From: Balanoglossus misakiensis
Lineage: Eukaryota; Hemichordata
Length of the DNA stretch: 64,000 nt
Direction: 5' to 3'
NCBI GenBank assembly: GCA_040954595.2
Contig: CM082588.2
Coordinates: forward strand, 4,588,001-4,652,000
The translations under genes and the position numbers were made by a program. Under the pieces are notes generated by a model. It had not been told where the DNA came from. It did no database searches and saw nothing but the letters and a program-made list of their open reading frames with translations. Shown in pieces: positions 29,601-42,300 of this stretch. Within the stretch, counting starts at the first letter, position 1, and each line of letters opens with the position of its first letter.

Positions 29601-32600
29601 TGAAATTTCGCGAAGTCGAAAAATTGACATTTCTGGATGATATTCATGAGCTATAACCCATGGTTTTTGTCGAAAAACCACCAAATTTTGAAATTTCGCG
29701 AAGTCGAAAAATTGACATTTCTGGGTGATTTTCATGAGCTATAACCCATGGTTTTTGTCGAAAAATCACCAAATTTTGAAATTTCGCGAAGTCGAAAAAT
29801 TGACATTTCTGGATGATTTTCATGAGCTATAACCCATGGTTTTTGTCGAAAAACCACCAAATTTTGAAATTTCGCGAAGTCGAAAAATTGACATTTCTGG
29901 ATGATTTTCATGAGCTATAACCCATGGTTTTTGTCGAAAAACCACCAAATTTTGAAATTTCGCGAAATCGAAAAATTGACATTTCTGGGTGATTTTCATG
30001 AGCTATAACCCATGGTTTTTGTCGAAAAACCACCAAATTTTGAAATTTCGCGAAGTCGAAAAATTCACATTTCTGGGTGATTTTCATGAGCTATAACCCA
30101 TGGTTTTTGTCGAAAAACCACCATATTTTGAAATTTCGCGAAGTCGAAAAATTGACATTTCTGGGTGATTTTCATGAGCTATAACTCATGGTTTTTGTCG
30201 AAAAACCACCAAATTTTGAAATTTCGCGAAGTCGAAAAATTGACATTTCTGGGTGATTTTCATGAGCTATAACCCATGGTTTTTGTCGAAAAACCACCAA
30301 ATTTTGAAATTTCGCGAAGTCGAAAAATTGACATTTCTGGATGATTTTCATGAGCTATAACCCATGGTTTTTGTCGAAAAACCACCAAATTATGAAATTT
30401 CGCGAAGTCGAAAAATTGACATTTCTGGATGATTTTCATGAGCTATAACCCATGGTTTTTGTCGAAAAACCACCAAATTTTGAAATTTCGCGAAGTCGAA
30501 AAATTGACATTTCTGGGTGATTTTCATGAGCTATAACCCATGGTTTTTGTCGAAAAACCACCAAATTTTGAAATTTCGCGAAGTCGAAAAATTGACATTT
30601 CTGGGTGATTTTCATGAGCTATAACCCATGGTTTTTGTCGAAAAACCACCAAATTTTGAAATTTCGCGAAGTCGAAAAATTCACATTTCTGGGTGATTTT
30701 CATGAGCTATAACCCATGGTTTTTGTCGAAAAACCACCATATTTTGAAATTTCGCGAAGTCGAAAAATTGACATTTCTGGGTGATTTTCATGAGCTATAA
30801 CCCATGGTTTTTGTCGAAAAACCACCAAATTTTGAAATTTCGCGAAGTCGAAAAATTGACATTTCTGGATGATTTTCATGAGCTATAACCCATGGTTTTT
30901 GTCGAAAAACCACCAAATTATGAAATTTCGCGAAGTCGAAAAATTGACATTTCTGGATGATTTTCATGAGCTATAACCCATGGTTTTTGTCGAAAAACCA
31001 CCAAATTTTGAAATTTCGCGAAGTCGAAAAATTGACATTTCTGGATGATATTCATGAGCTATAACCCATGGTTTTTGTCGCAAAACCACCAAATTTTGAA
31101 ATTTCGCGAAGTCGAAATATTGACATTTCTGGATGATTTTCATGAGCTATAACCCATGGTTTTTGTCGAAAAACCACCAAATTTTGAAATTTCGCGAAGT
31201 CGAAAAATTGACATTTCTGGGTGATTTTCATGAGCTATAACCCATGGTTTTTGTCGAAAAACCACCAAATTTTGAAATTTGGCGAAGTCGAAAAATTGAC
31301 ATTTCTGGGTGATTTTCATGAGCTATAACCCATGGTTTTTGTCGAAAAACCACCAAATTTTGAAATTTCGCGAAGTCGAAAAATTGACATTTCTGGGTGA
31401 TTTTCATGAGCTATAACCCATGGTTTTTGTCGAAAAAACACCAAATTTTGAAATTTCGCGAAGTCGAAAAATTGACATTTCTGGGTGATTTTCATGAGCT
31501 ATAACCCATGGTTTTTGTCGAAAAACCACCAAATTTTGAAATTTCGCGAAGTCGAAAAATTGACATTTCTGGGTGATTTTTATGAGCTATAACCCATGGT
31601 TTTTGTCGAAAAACCACCAAATTATGAAATTTCGCGAAGTCGAAGTATTGACATTTCTGGATGATTTTCATGAGCTATAACCCATGGTTTTTGTCGAAAA
31701 ACCACCAAATTTTGAAATTTCGCGAAGTCGAAAAATTGACATTTCTGGATGATATTCATGAGCTATAACCCATGGTTTTTGTCGCAAAACCACCAAATTT
31801 TGAAATTTCGCGAAGTCGAAATATTGACATTTCTGGATGATTTTCATGAGCTATAACCCATGGTTTTTGTCGAAAAACCACCAAATTTTGAAATTTCGCG
31901 AAGTCGAAAAATTGACATTTCTGGGTGATTTTCATGAGCTATAACCCATGGTTTTTGTCGAAAAACCACCAAATTTTGAAATTTGGCGAAGTCGAAAAAT
32001 TGACATTTCTGGGTGATTTTCATGAGCTATAACCCATGGTTTTTGTCGAAAAACCACCAAATTTTGAAATTTCGCGAAGTCGAAAAATTGACATTTCTGG
32101 GTGATTTTCATGAGCTATAACCCATGGTTTTTGTCGAAAAACACCAAATTTTCAAATTTCGCGAAGTCGAAAAATTGACATTTCTGGGTGATTTTCATGA
32201 GCTATAACCCATGGTTTTTGTCGAAAAACCACCAAATTTTGAAATTTCGCGAAGTCGAAAAATTGACATTTCTGGGTGATTTTCATGAGCTATAACCCAT
32301 GGTTTTTGTCGAAAAACCACCAAATATTGAAATTTCGCGAAGTCGAAAAATTGACATTTCTGGATGATTTTCATGAGCTATAACCCATGGTTTTTGTCGA
32401 AAAACCACCAAATTATGAAATTTCGCGAAGTCGAAAAATTGACATTTCTGGATGATTTTCATGAGCTATAACCCATGGTTTTTGTCGAAAAACCACCAAA
32501 TTTTGAAATTTCGCGAAGTCGAAAAATTGACATTTCTGGATGATTTTCATGAGCTATAACCCATGGTTTTTGTCGAAAAACCACCAAATTTTGAAATTTC

Positions 32601-35600
32601 GCGAAGTCGAAAAATTGACATTTCTGGGTGATTTTCATGAGCTATAACCCATGGTTTTTGTCGAAAAACCACCAAATTTTGAAATTTCGCGAAGTCGAAA
32701 AATTGACATTTCTGGATGATTTTCATGAGCTATAACCCATGGTTTTTGTCGAAAAACCACCAAATTATGAAATTTCGCGAAGTCGAAAAATTGACATTTC
32801 TGGATGATATTCATGAGCTATAACCCATGGTTTTTGTCGAAAAACCACCAAATTTTGAAATTTCGCGAAGTCGAAAAATTGACATTTCTGGATGATATTC
32901 ATGAGCTATAACCCATGGTTTTTGTCGAAAAACCACCAAATTTTGAAATTTCGCGAAGTCGAAAAATTGACATTTCTGGGTGATTTTCATGAGCTATAAC
33001 TCATGGTTTTTGTCGAAAAACCACCAAATTTTGAAATTTCGCGAAGTCGAAAAATTGACATTTCTGGGTGATTTTCATGAGCTATAACCCATGGTTTTTG
33101 TCGAAAAACCACCAAATTTTGAAATTTCGCGAAGTCTAAAAATTGACATTTCTGGGTGATTTTCATGAGCTATAACCCATGGTTTTTGTCGAAAAACCAC
33201 TAAATTTTGAAATTTCGCGAAGTCGAAAAATTGACATTTCTGGATGATTTTCATGAGCTATAACCCATGGTTTTTGTCGAAAAACCACCAAATTTTGAAA
33301 TTTCGCGAAGTCGAAAAATTGACATTTCTGGGTGATTTTCATCAGCTATAACCCATGGTTTTTGTCGAAAAACCACCAAATTTTGAAATTTCGCGAAGTC
33401 GAAAAATTGACATTTCTGGGTGATTTTCATGAGCTATAACCCATGGTTTTTGTCGAAAAACCACCAAATTTTGAAAATTTCGCGAAGTCGAAAAATTGAC
33501 ATTTCTGGGTGATTTTCATGAGCTATAACCCATGGTTTTTGTCGAAAAACCACCAAATTTTGAAATTTCGCGAAGTCGAAAAATTCACATTTCTGGGTGA
33601 TTTTCATGAGCTATATATAACCCATGGTTTTGTCGAAAAAAAACAAATTTTGAAATTTCGCGAAGTCGAAAAATTGACATTTCTGGATGATTTTCATGAG
33701 CTATAACCCATGGTTTTTGTCGAAAAACCACAAATTTTGAAATTTCGCGAAGTCGAAAAATTGACATTTCTGGATGATTTTCATGAGCTATAACCCATGG
33801 TTTTTGTCGAAAAACCACCAAATTTTGAAATTTCGCGAAGTCGAAAAATGACATTTCTGGGTGATTTTCATGAGCTATAACCCATGGTTTTTGTCGAAAA
33901 ACCACCAAATTTTGAAATTTCGCGAAGTCGAAAAATTGACATTTCTGGGTGATTTTCATGAGCTATAACCCATGGTTTTTGTCGAAAAACCACCAAATTT
34001 TGAAATTTCGCGAAGTCGAAAAATTGACATTTCTGGATGATTTTCATGAGCTATAACCCATGGTTTTTGTCGAAAAACCACCAAATTTTGAAATTTCGCG
34101 AAGTCGAAAAATTGACATTTCTGGGTGATTTTCATGAGCTATAACCCATGGTTTTTGTCGAAAAACCACCAAATTTTGAAATTTCGCGAAGTCGAAAAAT
34201 TGACATTTCTGGGTGATTTTCATGAGCTATAACCCATGGTTTTTGTCGAAAAACCACCAAATTTTGAAATTTCGGCGAAGTCTAAAAATTGACATTTCTG
34301 GGTGATTTTCATGAGCTATAACCCATGGTTTTTGTCGAAAAACCACCAAATTTTGAAATTTGGCGAAGTCGAAAAATTGACATTTCTGGGTGATTTTCAT
34401 GAGCTATAACCCATGGTTTTTGTCGAAAAACCACCAAATTTTGAAATTTCGCGAAGTCGAAAAATTGACATTTCTGGATGATTTTCATGAGCTATAACCC
34501 ATGGTTTTTGTCGAAAAACCACCAAATTTTGAAATTTCGCGAAGTAAAAAAATTGACATTTCCTGGGTGATTTTCATGAGCTATAACCCATGGTTTTTGT
34601 CGAAAAACCACCAAATTTTGAAATTTGGCGAAGTCGAAAAATTGACATTTCTGGGTGATTTTCATGAGCTATAACCCATGGATTTTGTCGAAAAACCACC
34701 AAATTTTGAAATTTCGCGAAGTCGAAAAATTGACATTTCTGGATGATTTTCATGAGCTATAACCCATGGTTTTTGTCGAAAAACCACCAAATTTTGAAAT
34801 TTAGCGAAGTCGAAAAATTGACATTTCTGGGTGATTTTCATGAGCTATAACCCATGGTTTTTGTCGAAAAACCACCAAATTTTGAAATTTCGCGAAGTAA
34901 AAAAATTGACATTTCTGGGTGATTTTCATGAGCTATAACCCATGGTTTTTGTCGAAAAACCACCAAATTTTGAAATTTGGCGAAGTCGAAAAATTGACAT
35001 TTCTGGGTGATTTTCATGAGCTATAACCCATGGATTTTGTCGAAAAACCACCAAATTTTGAAATTTCGCGAAGTCGAAAAATTGACATTTCTGGATGATT
35101 TTCATGAGCTATAACCCATGGTTTTTGTCGAAAAACCACCAAATTTTGAAATTTAGCGAAGTCGAAAAATTGACATTTCTGGGTGATTTTCATGAGCTAT
35201 AACCCATTGTTTTTGTCGAAAAACCACCAAATTTTGAAATTTCGCGAAGTCGAAAAATTGACATTTCTGGATGATTTTCATGAGCTATAACCCATGGTTT
35301 TTGTCGAAAAACCACCAAATTTTGAAATTTCGCAAAGTCGAAAAATTGACATTTCTGGATGATTTTCATGAGCTATAACCCATGGTTTTTGTCGAAAAAC
35401 CACCAAATTTTGAAATTTTGCGAAGTCGAAAAATTGACATTTCTGGATGATTTTCATGAGCTATAACCCATGGTTTTTGTCGAAAAACCACCAAATTTTG
35501 AAATTTCGCGAAGTCGAAAAATTGACATTTCTGGATGATTTTCATGAGCTATAACCCATGGTTTTTGTCGAAAAACCACCAAATTTTGAAATTTCGCGAA

Positions 35601-36367
35601 GTCGAAAAATTGACATTTCTGGATGATTTTCCTGAGCTATAACCCATGGTTTTTGTCGAAAAACCACCAAATTTTGAATCGCGAAGTCGAAAAATTGACA
35701 TTTCTGGGTGATTTTCCTGAGCTATAACCCATGGTTTTTGTCGAAAAACCACCAAATTTTGAAATTTCGCGAAGTCGAAAAATTGACATTTCTGGGTGAT
35801 TTTCATGAGCTATAACCCATGGTTTTTGTCGAAAAACCACCAAATTTTGAAATTTCGCGAAGTCGAAAAATTGACATTTCTGGGTGATTTTCATGAGCTA
35901 TAACCCATGGTTTTTGTCGAAAAACCACCATATTTTGAAATTTCGCGAAGTCGCAAAATTGACATTTCTGGATGATTTTCATGAGCTATAACCCATGGTT
36001 TTTGTCGAAAAACCACCAAATTTTGAAATTTCGCAAAGTCGAAAAATTCACATTTCTGGGTGATTTTATTGAGCTATAACCCATGGTTTTTGTCAAAAAA
36101 ACACCAAATTTTGAAATTTCGCGAGGTCGAAAAATTGACATTTCTGGGTGATTTTCCTGAGCTATAACCCATGGTTTTTGTCGAAAAACCACCAAATTTT
36201 GAAATTTCGCGAAGTCGAAAAATTGACATTTCTGGGTGATTTTCATGAGCTATAACCCATGGTTTTTGTCGAAAAACCACCATATTTTGAAATTTCGCGA
36301 AGTCGCAAAATTGACATTTCTGGATGATTTTCATGAGCTATAACCCATGGTTTTTGTCGAAAACCAC
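17657..36367 (+). repeat. 88-bp satellite array, left arm (about 212 monomers)
   Basis: Uninterrupted tandem copies of an 88-bp unit. Its landmarks in order are GAGCTATAACCCATGG, TTTTTGTCGAAAAACCACC, AAATTTTGAAATTTCGCG, AAGTCGAAAAATTGACATTT and CTGG(A/G)TGATTTTCAT. One monomer is about 34% GC yet has four CpG. Common variants are A or G after CTGG, TTTGGCG for TTTCGCG, AATTATG for AATTTTG, ACTCATGG for ACCCATGG, and CACATTT for GACATTT. Small indels cluster between 33.6 and 36.4 kb, near the orientation switch. The short peptides readable on the reverse strand stop once per few monomers and carry no domain; they are not genes. Confidence 0.98.
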
Positions 36368-39300
36368 TACGCAAAATTTCAAAATTTGGTGGTTTTTTGA
36401 CAAAAACCATGGGTTTTAGCTCATGAAAATCACCCAGAAATGTAAATTTTTCGACTTCGCGAAATTTCAAAATTTGGTGGTTTTTCGACAAAAACCATGG
36501 GTTATAGCTCATGAAAACCACCCAGAAATGTCAAATTTTTCGACTTCGCGAAATTTCAAAATTTGGTGGTTTTTCTACAAAAATAATGGGTTATAGCTCA
36601 TGAAAATCATCCAGAAATGTCAATTTTGCGACTTCGCGAAATTTCAAAATTTGGTGGTTTTTCGACAAAAACCATGGGTTATAGCTCAGGAAAATCACCC
36701 AGAAATGTCAATTTTTCGACTTCGCGGAATTTCAAAATTTGGTGGTTTTTCGACAAAAACCATGGGTTATAGCTCAGGAAAATCACTCAGAAATGTCAAT
36801 TTTTCGACTTCGCGAAATTTCAAAATTTGGTGGTTTTTCGACAAAAACCATGGGTTATAGCTCATGAAAATCATCCAGAAATGTCAATTTTTCGACTTCG
36901 CGAAATTTCAAAATTTAGTGGTTTTTCGACAAAAACCATGGGTTATAGCTCAGGAAAATCACCCAGAAATGTCAATTTTTCGACCTCGCGAAATTTCAAA
37001 ATTTGGTGTTTTTTTGACAAAAACCATGGGTTATAGCTCTGGAAAATCACCCAGAAATGTCAATTTTTCGACTTCGCGAAATTTCAAAATTTGGTGGTTT
37101 TTCGACAAAAACCATGGGTTATAGCTCAGGAAAATCACCCAGAAATGTCAATTTTTCGACTTCGCGAAATTTCAAAATTTGGTGGTTTTTCGACAAAAAC
37201 CATGGGTTATAGCTCAGGAAAATCACCCAGAAATGTCAATTTTTCGACTTCGCGAAATTTCAAAATTTGGTGGTTTTTCGACAAAAACCATGGGTTATAG
37301 CTCATGAAAATCATCCAGAAATGTCAATTTTTCGACTTCGCGAAATTTCAAAATTTAGTGGTTTTTCGACAAAAACCATGGGTTATAGCTCAGGAAAATC
37401 ACCCAGAAATGTCAATTTTTCGACTTCGCGAAATTTCAAAATTTGGTGGTTTTTCGACAAAAACCATGGGTTATAGCTCAGGAAAATCACCCAGAAATGT
37501 CAATTTTTCGACTTCGCGAAATTTCAAAATTTGGTGGTTTTTCGACAAAAACCATGGGTTATAGCTCAGGAAAATCACCCAGAAATGTCAATTTTTCGAC
37601 TTCGCGAAATTTCAAAATTTGGTGGTTTTTCGACAAAAACCATGGGTTATAGCTCATGAAAATCACCCAGAAATGTCAATTTTTCGACTTCGCGAAATTT
37701 CAAAAGTTGGTGGTTTTTCGACAAAAACCATGGGTTATAGCTCATGAAAATCACCCAGAAATGTCAATTTTTCGACTTCGCGAAATTTCAAAATTTGGTG
37801 GTTTTTCGACAAAACCATGGGTTATTGCTCATGAAAATCACCCAGAAATGTCAATTTTTGTACTTCGCGAAATTTCAAAATTTGGTGGTTTTTCGACAAA
37901 AACCATGGGTTATAGCTCATGAAAATCACCCAGAAATGTCAATTTTTCGACTTCGCGAAATTTCAAAATTTGGTGGTTTTTCGACAAAAACCATGCGTTA
38001 TAGCTCATGAAAATCATCCAGAAATGTCAATTTTTCGACTTCGCGAAATTTCAAAATTTGGTGGTTTTTCGACAAAAACCATGGGTTATAGCTCAGGAAA
38101 ATCACCCAGAAATGTCAATTTTTCGACTTCGCGGAATTTCAAAATTTTGTGGTTATTCGACAAAAACCATGGGTTATAGCTCAGGAAAATCACCCAGAAA
38201 TGTCAATTTTTCGACTTCGCGAAATTTCAAAATTTGGTGGTTTTTCGACAAAAACCATGGGTTATAGCTCATGAAAATCACCCAGAAATGTCAATTTTTC
38301 GACTTCGCGAAATTTCAAAATTTGGTGGTTTTTCGACAAAAACCATGGGTTATAGCTCAGGAAAATCACCCAGAAATGTCAATTTTTCGACTTCGCGAAA
38401 TTTTAAAATTTGGTGGTTTTTCGACAAAAACCATGGGTTATAGCTCATGAAAATCACCCAGAAATGTCAATTTTTCGACTTCGCGAAATTTCAAAAGTTG
38501 GTGGTTTTTCGACAAAAACCATGGGTTATAGCTCATGAAAATCACCCAGAAATGTCAATTTTTCGACTTCGCGAAATTTCAAAATTTGGTGGTTTTTCGA
38601 CAAAACCATGGGTTATAGCTCATGAAAATCACCCAGAAATGTCAATTTTTGTACTTCGCGAAATTTCAAAATTTGGTGGTTTTTCGACAAAAACCATGGG
38701 TTATAGCTCATGAAAATCACCCAGAAATGTCAATTTTTCGACTTCGCGAAATTTCAAAATTTGGTGGTTTTTCGACAAAAACCATGCGTTATAGCTCATG
38801 AAAATCATCCAGAAATGTCAATTTTTCGACTTCGCGAAATTTCAAAATTTGGTGGTTTTTCGACAAAAACCATGGGTTATAGCTCAGGAAAATCACCCAG
38901 AAATGTCAATTTTTCGACTTCGCGGAATTTCAAAATTTTGTGGTTTTTCGACAAAAACCATGGGTTATAGCTCAGGAAAATCACCCAGAAATGTCAATTT
39001 TTCGACTTCGCGAAATTTCAAAATTTGGTGGTTTTTCGACAAAAACCATGGGTTATAGCTCAGGAAAATCATCCAGAAATGTCAATTTTTCGACTTGGCG
39101 AAATTTCAAAATTTGGTGGTTTTTTGACAAAAACCATGGGTTATAGCTCAGGAAAATCATCCAGAAATGTCAATTTTTCGACTTCGCGAAATTTCAAAAT
39201 TTGGTGGTTTTTCGACAAAAACCATGGGTTATAGCTCAGGAAAATCACCCAGAAATGTCAATTTTTCGACTTCGCGAAATTTCAAAAGTTGGTGGTTTTT

Positions 39301-42300
39301 CGACAAAAACCATGGGTTATAGCTCATGAAAATCACCCAGAAATGTCAATTTTTCGACTTCGCGAAATTTCAAAATTTGGTGGTTTTTCGACAAAACCAT
39401 GGGTTATAGCTCATGAAAATCACCCAGAAATGTCAATTTTTGTACTTCGCGAAATTTCAAAATTTGGTGGTTTTTCGACAAAAACCATGGGTTATAGCTC
39501 ATGAAAATCACCCAGAAATGTCAATTTTTCGACTTCGCGAAATTTCAAAATTTGGTGGTTTTTCGACAAAAACCATGCGTTATAGCTCATGAAAATCATC
39601 CAGAAATGTCAATTTTTCGACTTCGCGAAATTTCAAAATTTGGTGGTTTTTCGACAAAAACCATGGGTTATAGCTCAGGAAAATCACCCAGAAATGTCAA
39701 TTTTTCGACTTCGCGGAATTTCAAAATTTTGTGGTTTTTCGACAAAAACCATGGGTTATAGCTCAGGAAAATCACCCAGAAATGTCAATTTTTCGACTTC
39801 GCGAAATTTCAAAATTTGGTGGTTTTTCGACAAAAACCATGGGTTATAGCTCATGAAAATCATCCAGAAATGTCAATTTTTCGACTTCGCGAAATTTCAA
39901 AATTTGGTGGTTTTTCGACAAAAACCATGGGTTATAGCTCAGGAAAATCATCCAGAAATGTCAATTTTTCGACTTCGCGAAATTTCAAAATTTGGTGGTT
40001 TTTCGACAAAAACCATGGGTTATAGCTCAGGAAAATCACCCAGAAATGTCAATTTTTCGACTTCGCGAAATTTCAAAATTTGGTGGTTTTTCGACAAAAA
40101 CCATGGGTTATAGCTCAGGAAAATCACCCAGAAATGTCAATTTTTCGACTTCGCGAAATTTCAAAATTTGGTGGTTTTTCGACAAAAACCATGGGTTATA
40201 GCTCATGAAAATCACCCAGAAATGTCAATTTTTCGACTTCGCGAAATTTCAAAAGTTGGTGGTTTTTCGACAAAAACCATGGGTTATAGCTCATGAAAAT
40301 CACCCAGAAATGTCAATTTTTCGACTTCGCGAAATTTCAAAATTTGGTGGTTTTTCGACAAAAACCATGCGTTATAGCTCATGAAAATCATCCAGAAATG
40401 TCAATTTTTCGACTTCGCGAAATTTCAAAATTTGGTGGTTTTTCGACAAAAACCATGGGTTATAGCTCAGGAAAATCACCCAGAAATGTCAATTTTTCGA
40501 CTTCGCGGAATTTCAAAATTTTGTGGTTTTTCGACAAAAACCATGGGTTATAGCTCAGGAAAATCACCCAGAAATGTCAATTTTTCGACTTCGCGAAATT
40601 TCAAAATTTGGTGGTTTTTCGACAAAAACCATGGGTTATAGCTCAGGAAAATCATCCAGAAATGTCAATTTTTCGACTTGGCGAAATTTCAAAATTTGGT
40701 GGTTTTTTGACAAAAACCATGGGTTATAGCTCAGGAAAATCATCCAGAAATGTCAATTTTTCGACTTCGCGAAATTTCAAAATTTGGTGGTTTTTCGACA
40801 AAAACCATGGGTTATAGCTCAGGAAAATCACCCAGAAATGTCAATTTTTCGACTTCGCGAAATTTCAAAATTTGGTGGTTTTTCGACAAAAACCATGGGT
40901 TATAGCTCAGGAAAATCACCCAGAAATGTCAATTTTTCGACTTCGCGAAATTTCAAAATTTGGTGGTTTTTCGACAAAAACCATGGGTTATAGCTCATGA
41001 AAATCACCCAGAAATGTCAATTTTTCGACTTCGCGAAATTTCAAAAGTTGGTGGTTTTTCGACAAAAACCATGGGTTATAGCTCATGAAAATCACCCAGA
41101 AATGTCAATTTTTCGACTTCGCGAAATTTCAAAATTTAGTGGTTTTTCGACAAAAACCATGGGTTATAGCTCAGGAAAATCACCCAGAAATGTCAATTTT
41201 TCGACTTCGCGAAATTTCAAAATTTGGTGGGTTTTCGACAAAAACCATGGGTTATAGCTCAGGAAAATCACCCAGAAATGTCAATTTTTCGACTTCGCGA
41301 AATTTCAAAATTTGGTGGTTTTTCGACAAAAACCATGGGTTATAGCTCAGGAAAATCACCCAGAAATGTCAATTTTTCGACTTCGCGAAATTTCAAAATT
41401 TGGTGGTTTTTCGACAAAAACCATGGGTTATAGCTCAAGAAAATCACCCAGAAATGTCAATTTTTCGACTTCGCGAAATTTCAAAATTTGGTGGTTTTTC
41501 GACAAAAACCATGGGTTATAGCTCATGAAAATCACCCAGAAATGTCAATTTTTCGACTTCGCGAAATTTCAAAATTTGGTGGTTTTTCGACAAAAACCAT
41601 GGGTTATAGCTCAGGAAAATCACCCAGAAATGTCAATTTTTCGACTTCGCGAAATTTCAAAATTTGGTGGTTTTTCGACAAAAACCATGGGTTATAGCTC
41701 ATGAAAATCACCCAGAAATGTCAATTTTTCGACTTCGCGAAATTTCAAAAGTTGGTGGTTTTTCGACAAAAACCATGGGTTATAGCTCATGAAAATCACC
41801 CAGAAATGTCAATTTTTCGACTTCGCGAAATTTCAAAATTTGGTGGTTTTTCGACAAAACCATGGGTTATAGCTCATGAAAATCACCCAGAAATGTCAAT
41901 TTTTGTACTTCGCGAAATTTCAAAATTTGGTGGTTTTTCGACAAAAACCATGGGTTATAGCTCAGGAAAATCACCCAGAAATGTCAATTTTTCGACTTCG
42001 CGAAATTTCAAAATTTGGTGGTTTTTCGACAAAAACCATGGGTTATAGCTCATGAAAATCATCCAGAAATGTCAATTTTTCGACTTCGCGAAATTTCAAA
42101 ATTTGGTGGTTTTTCGACAAAAACCATGGGTTATAGCTCAGGAAAATCACCCAGAAATGTCAATTTTTCGACTTCGCGGAATTTCAAAATTTTGTGGTTT
42201 TTCGACAAAAACCATGGGTTATAGCTCAGGAAAATCACCCAGAAATGTCAATTTTTCGACTTCGCGAAATTTCAAAATTTGGTGGTTTTTCGACAAAAAC

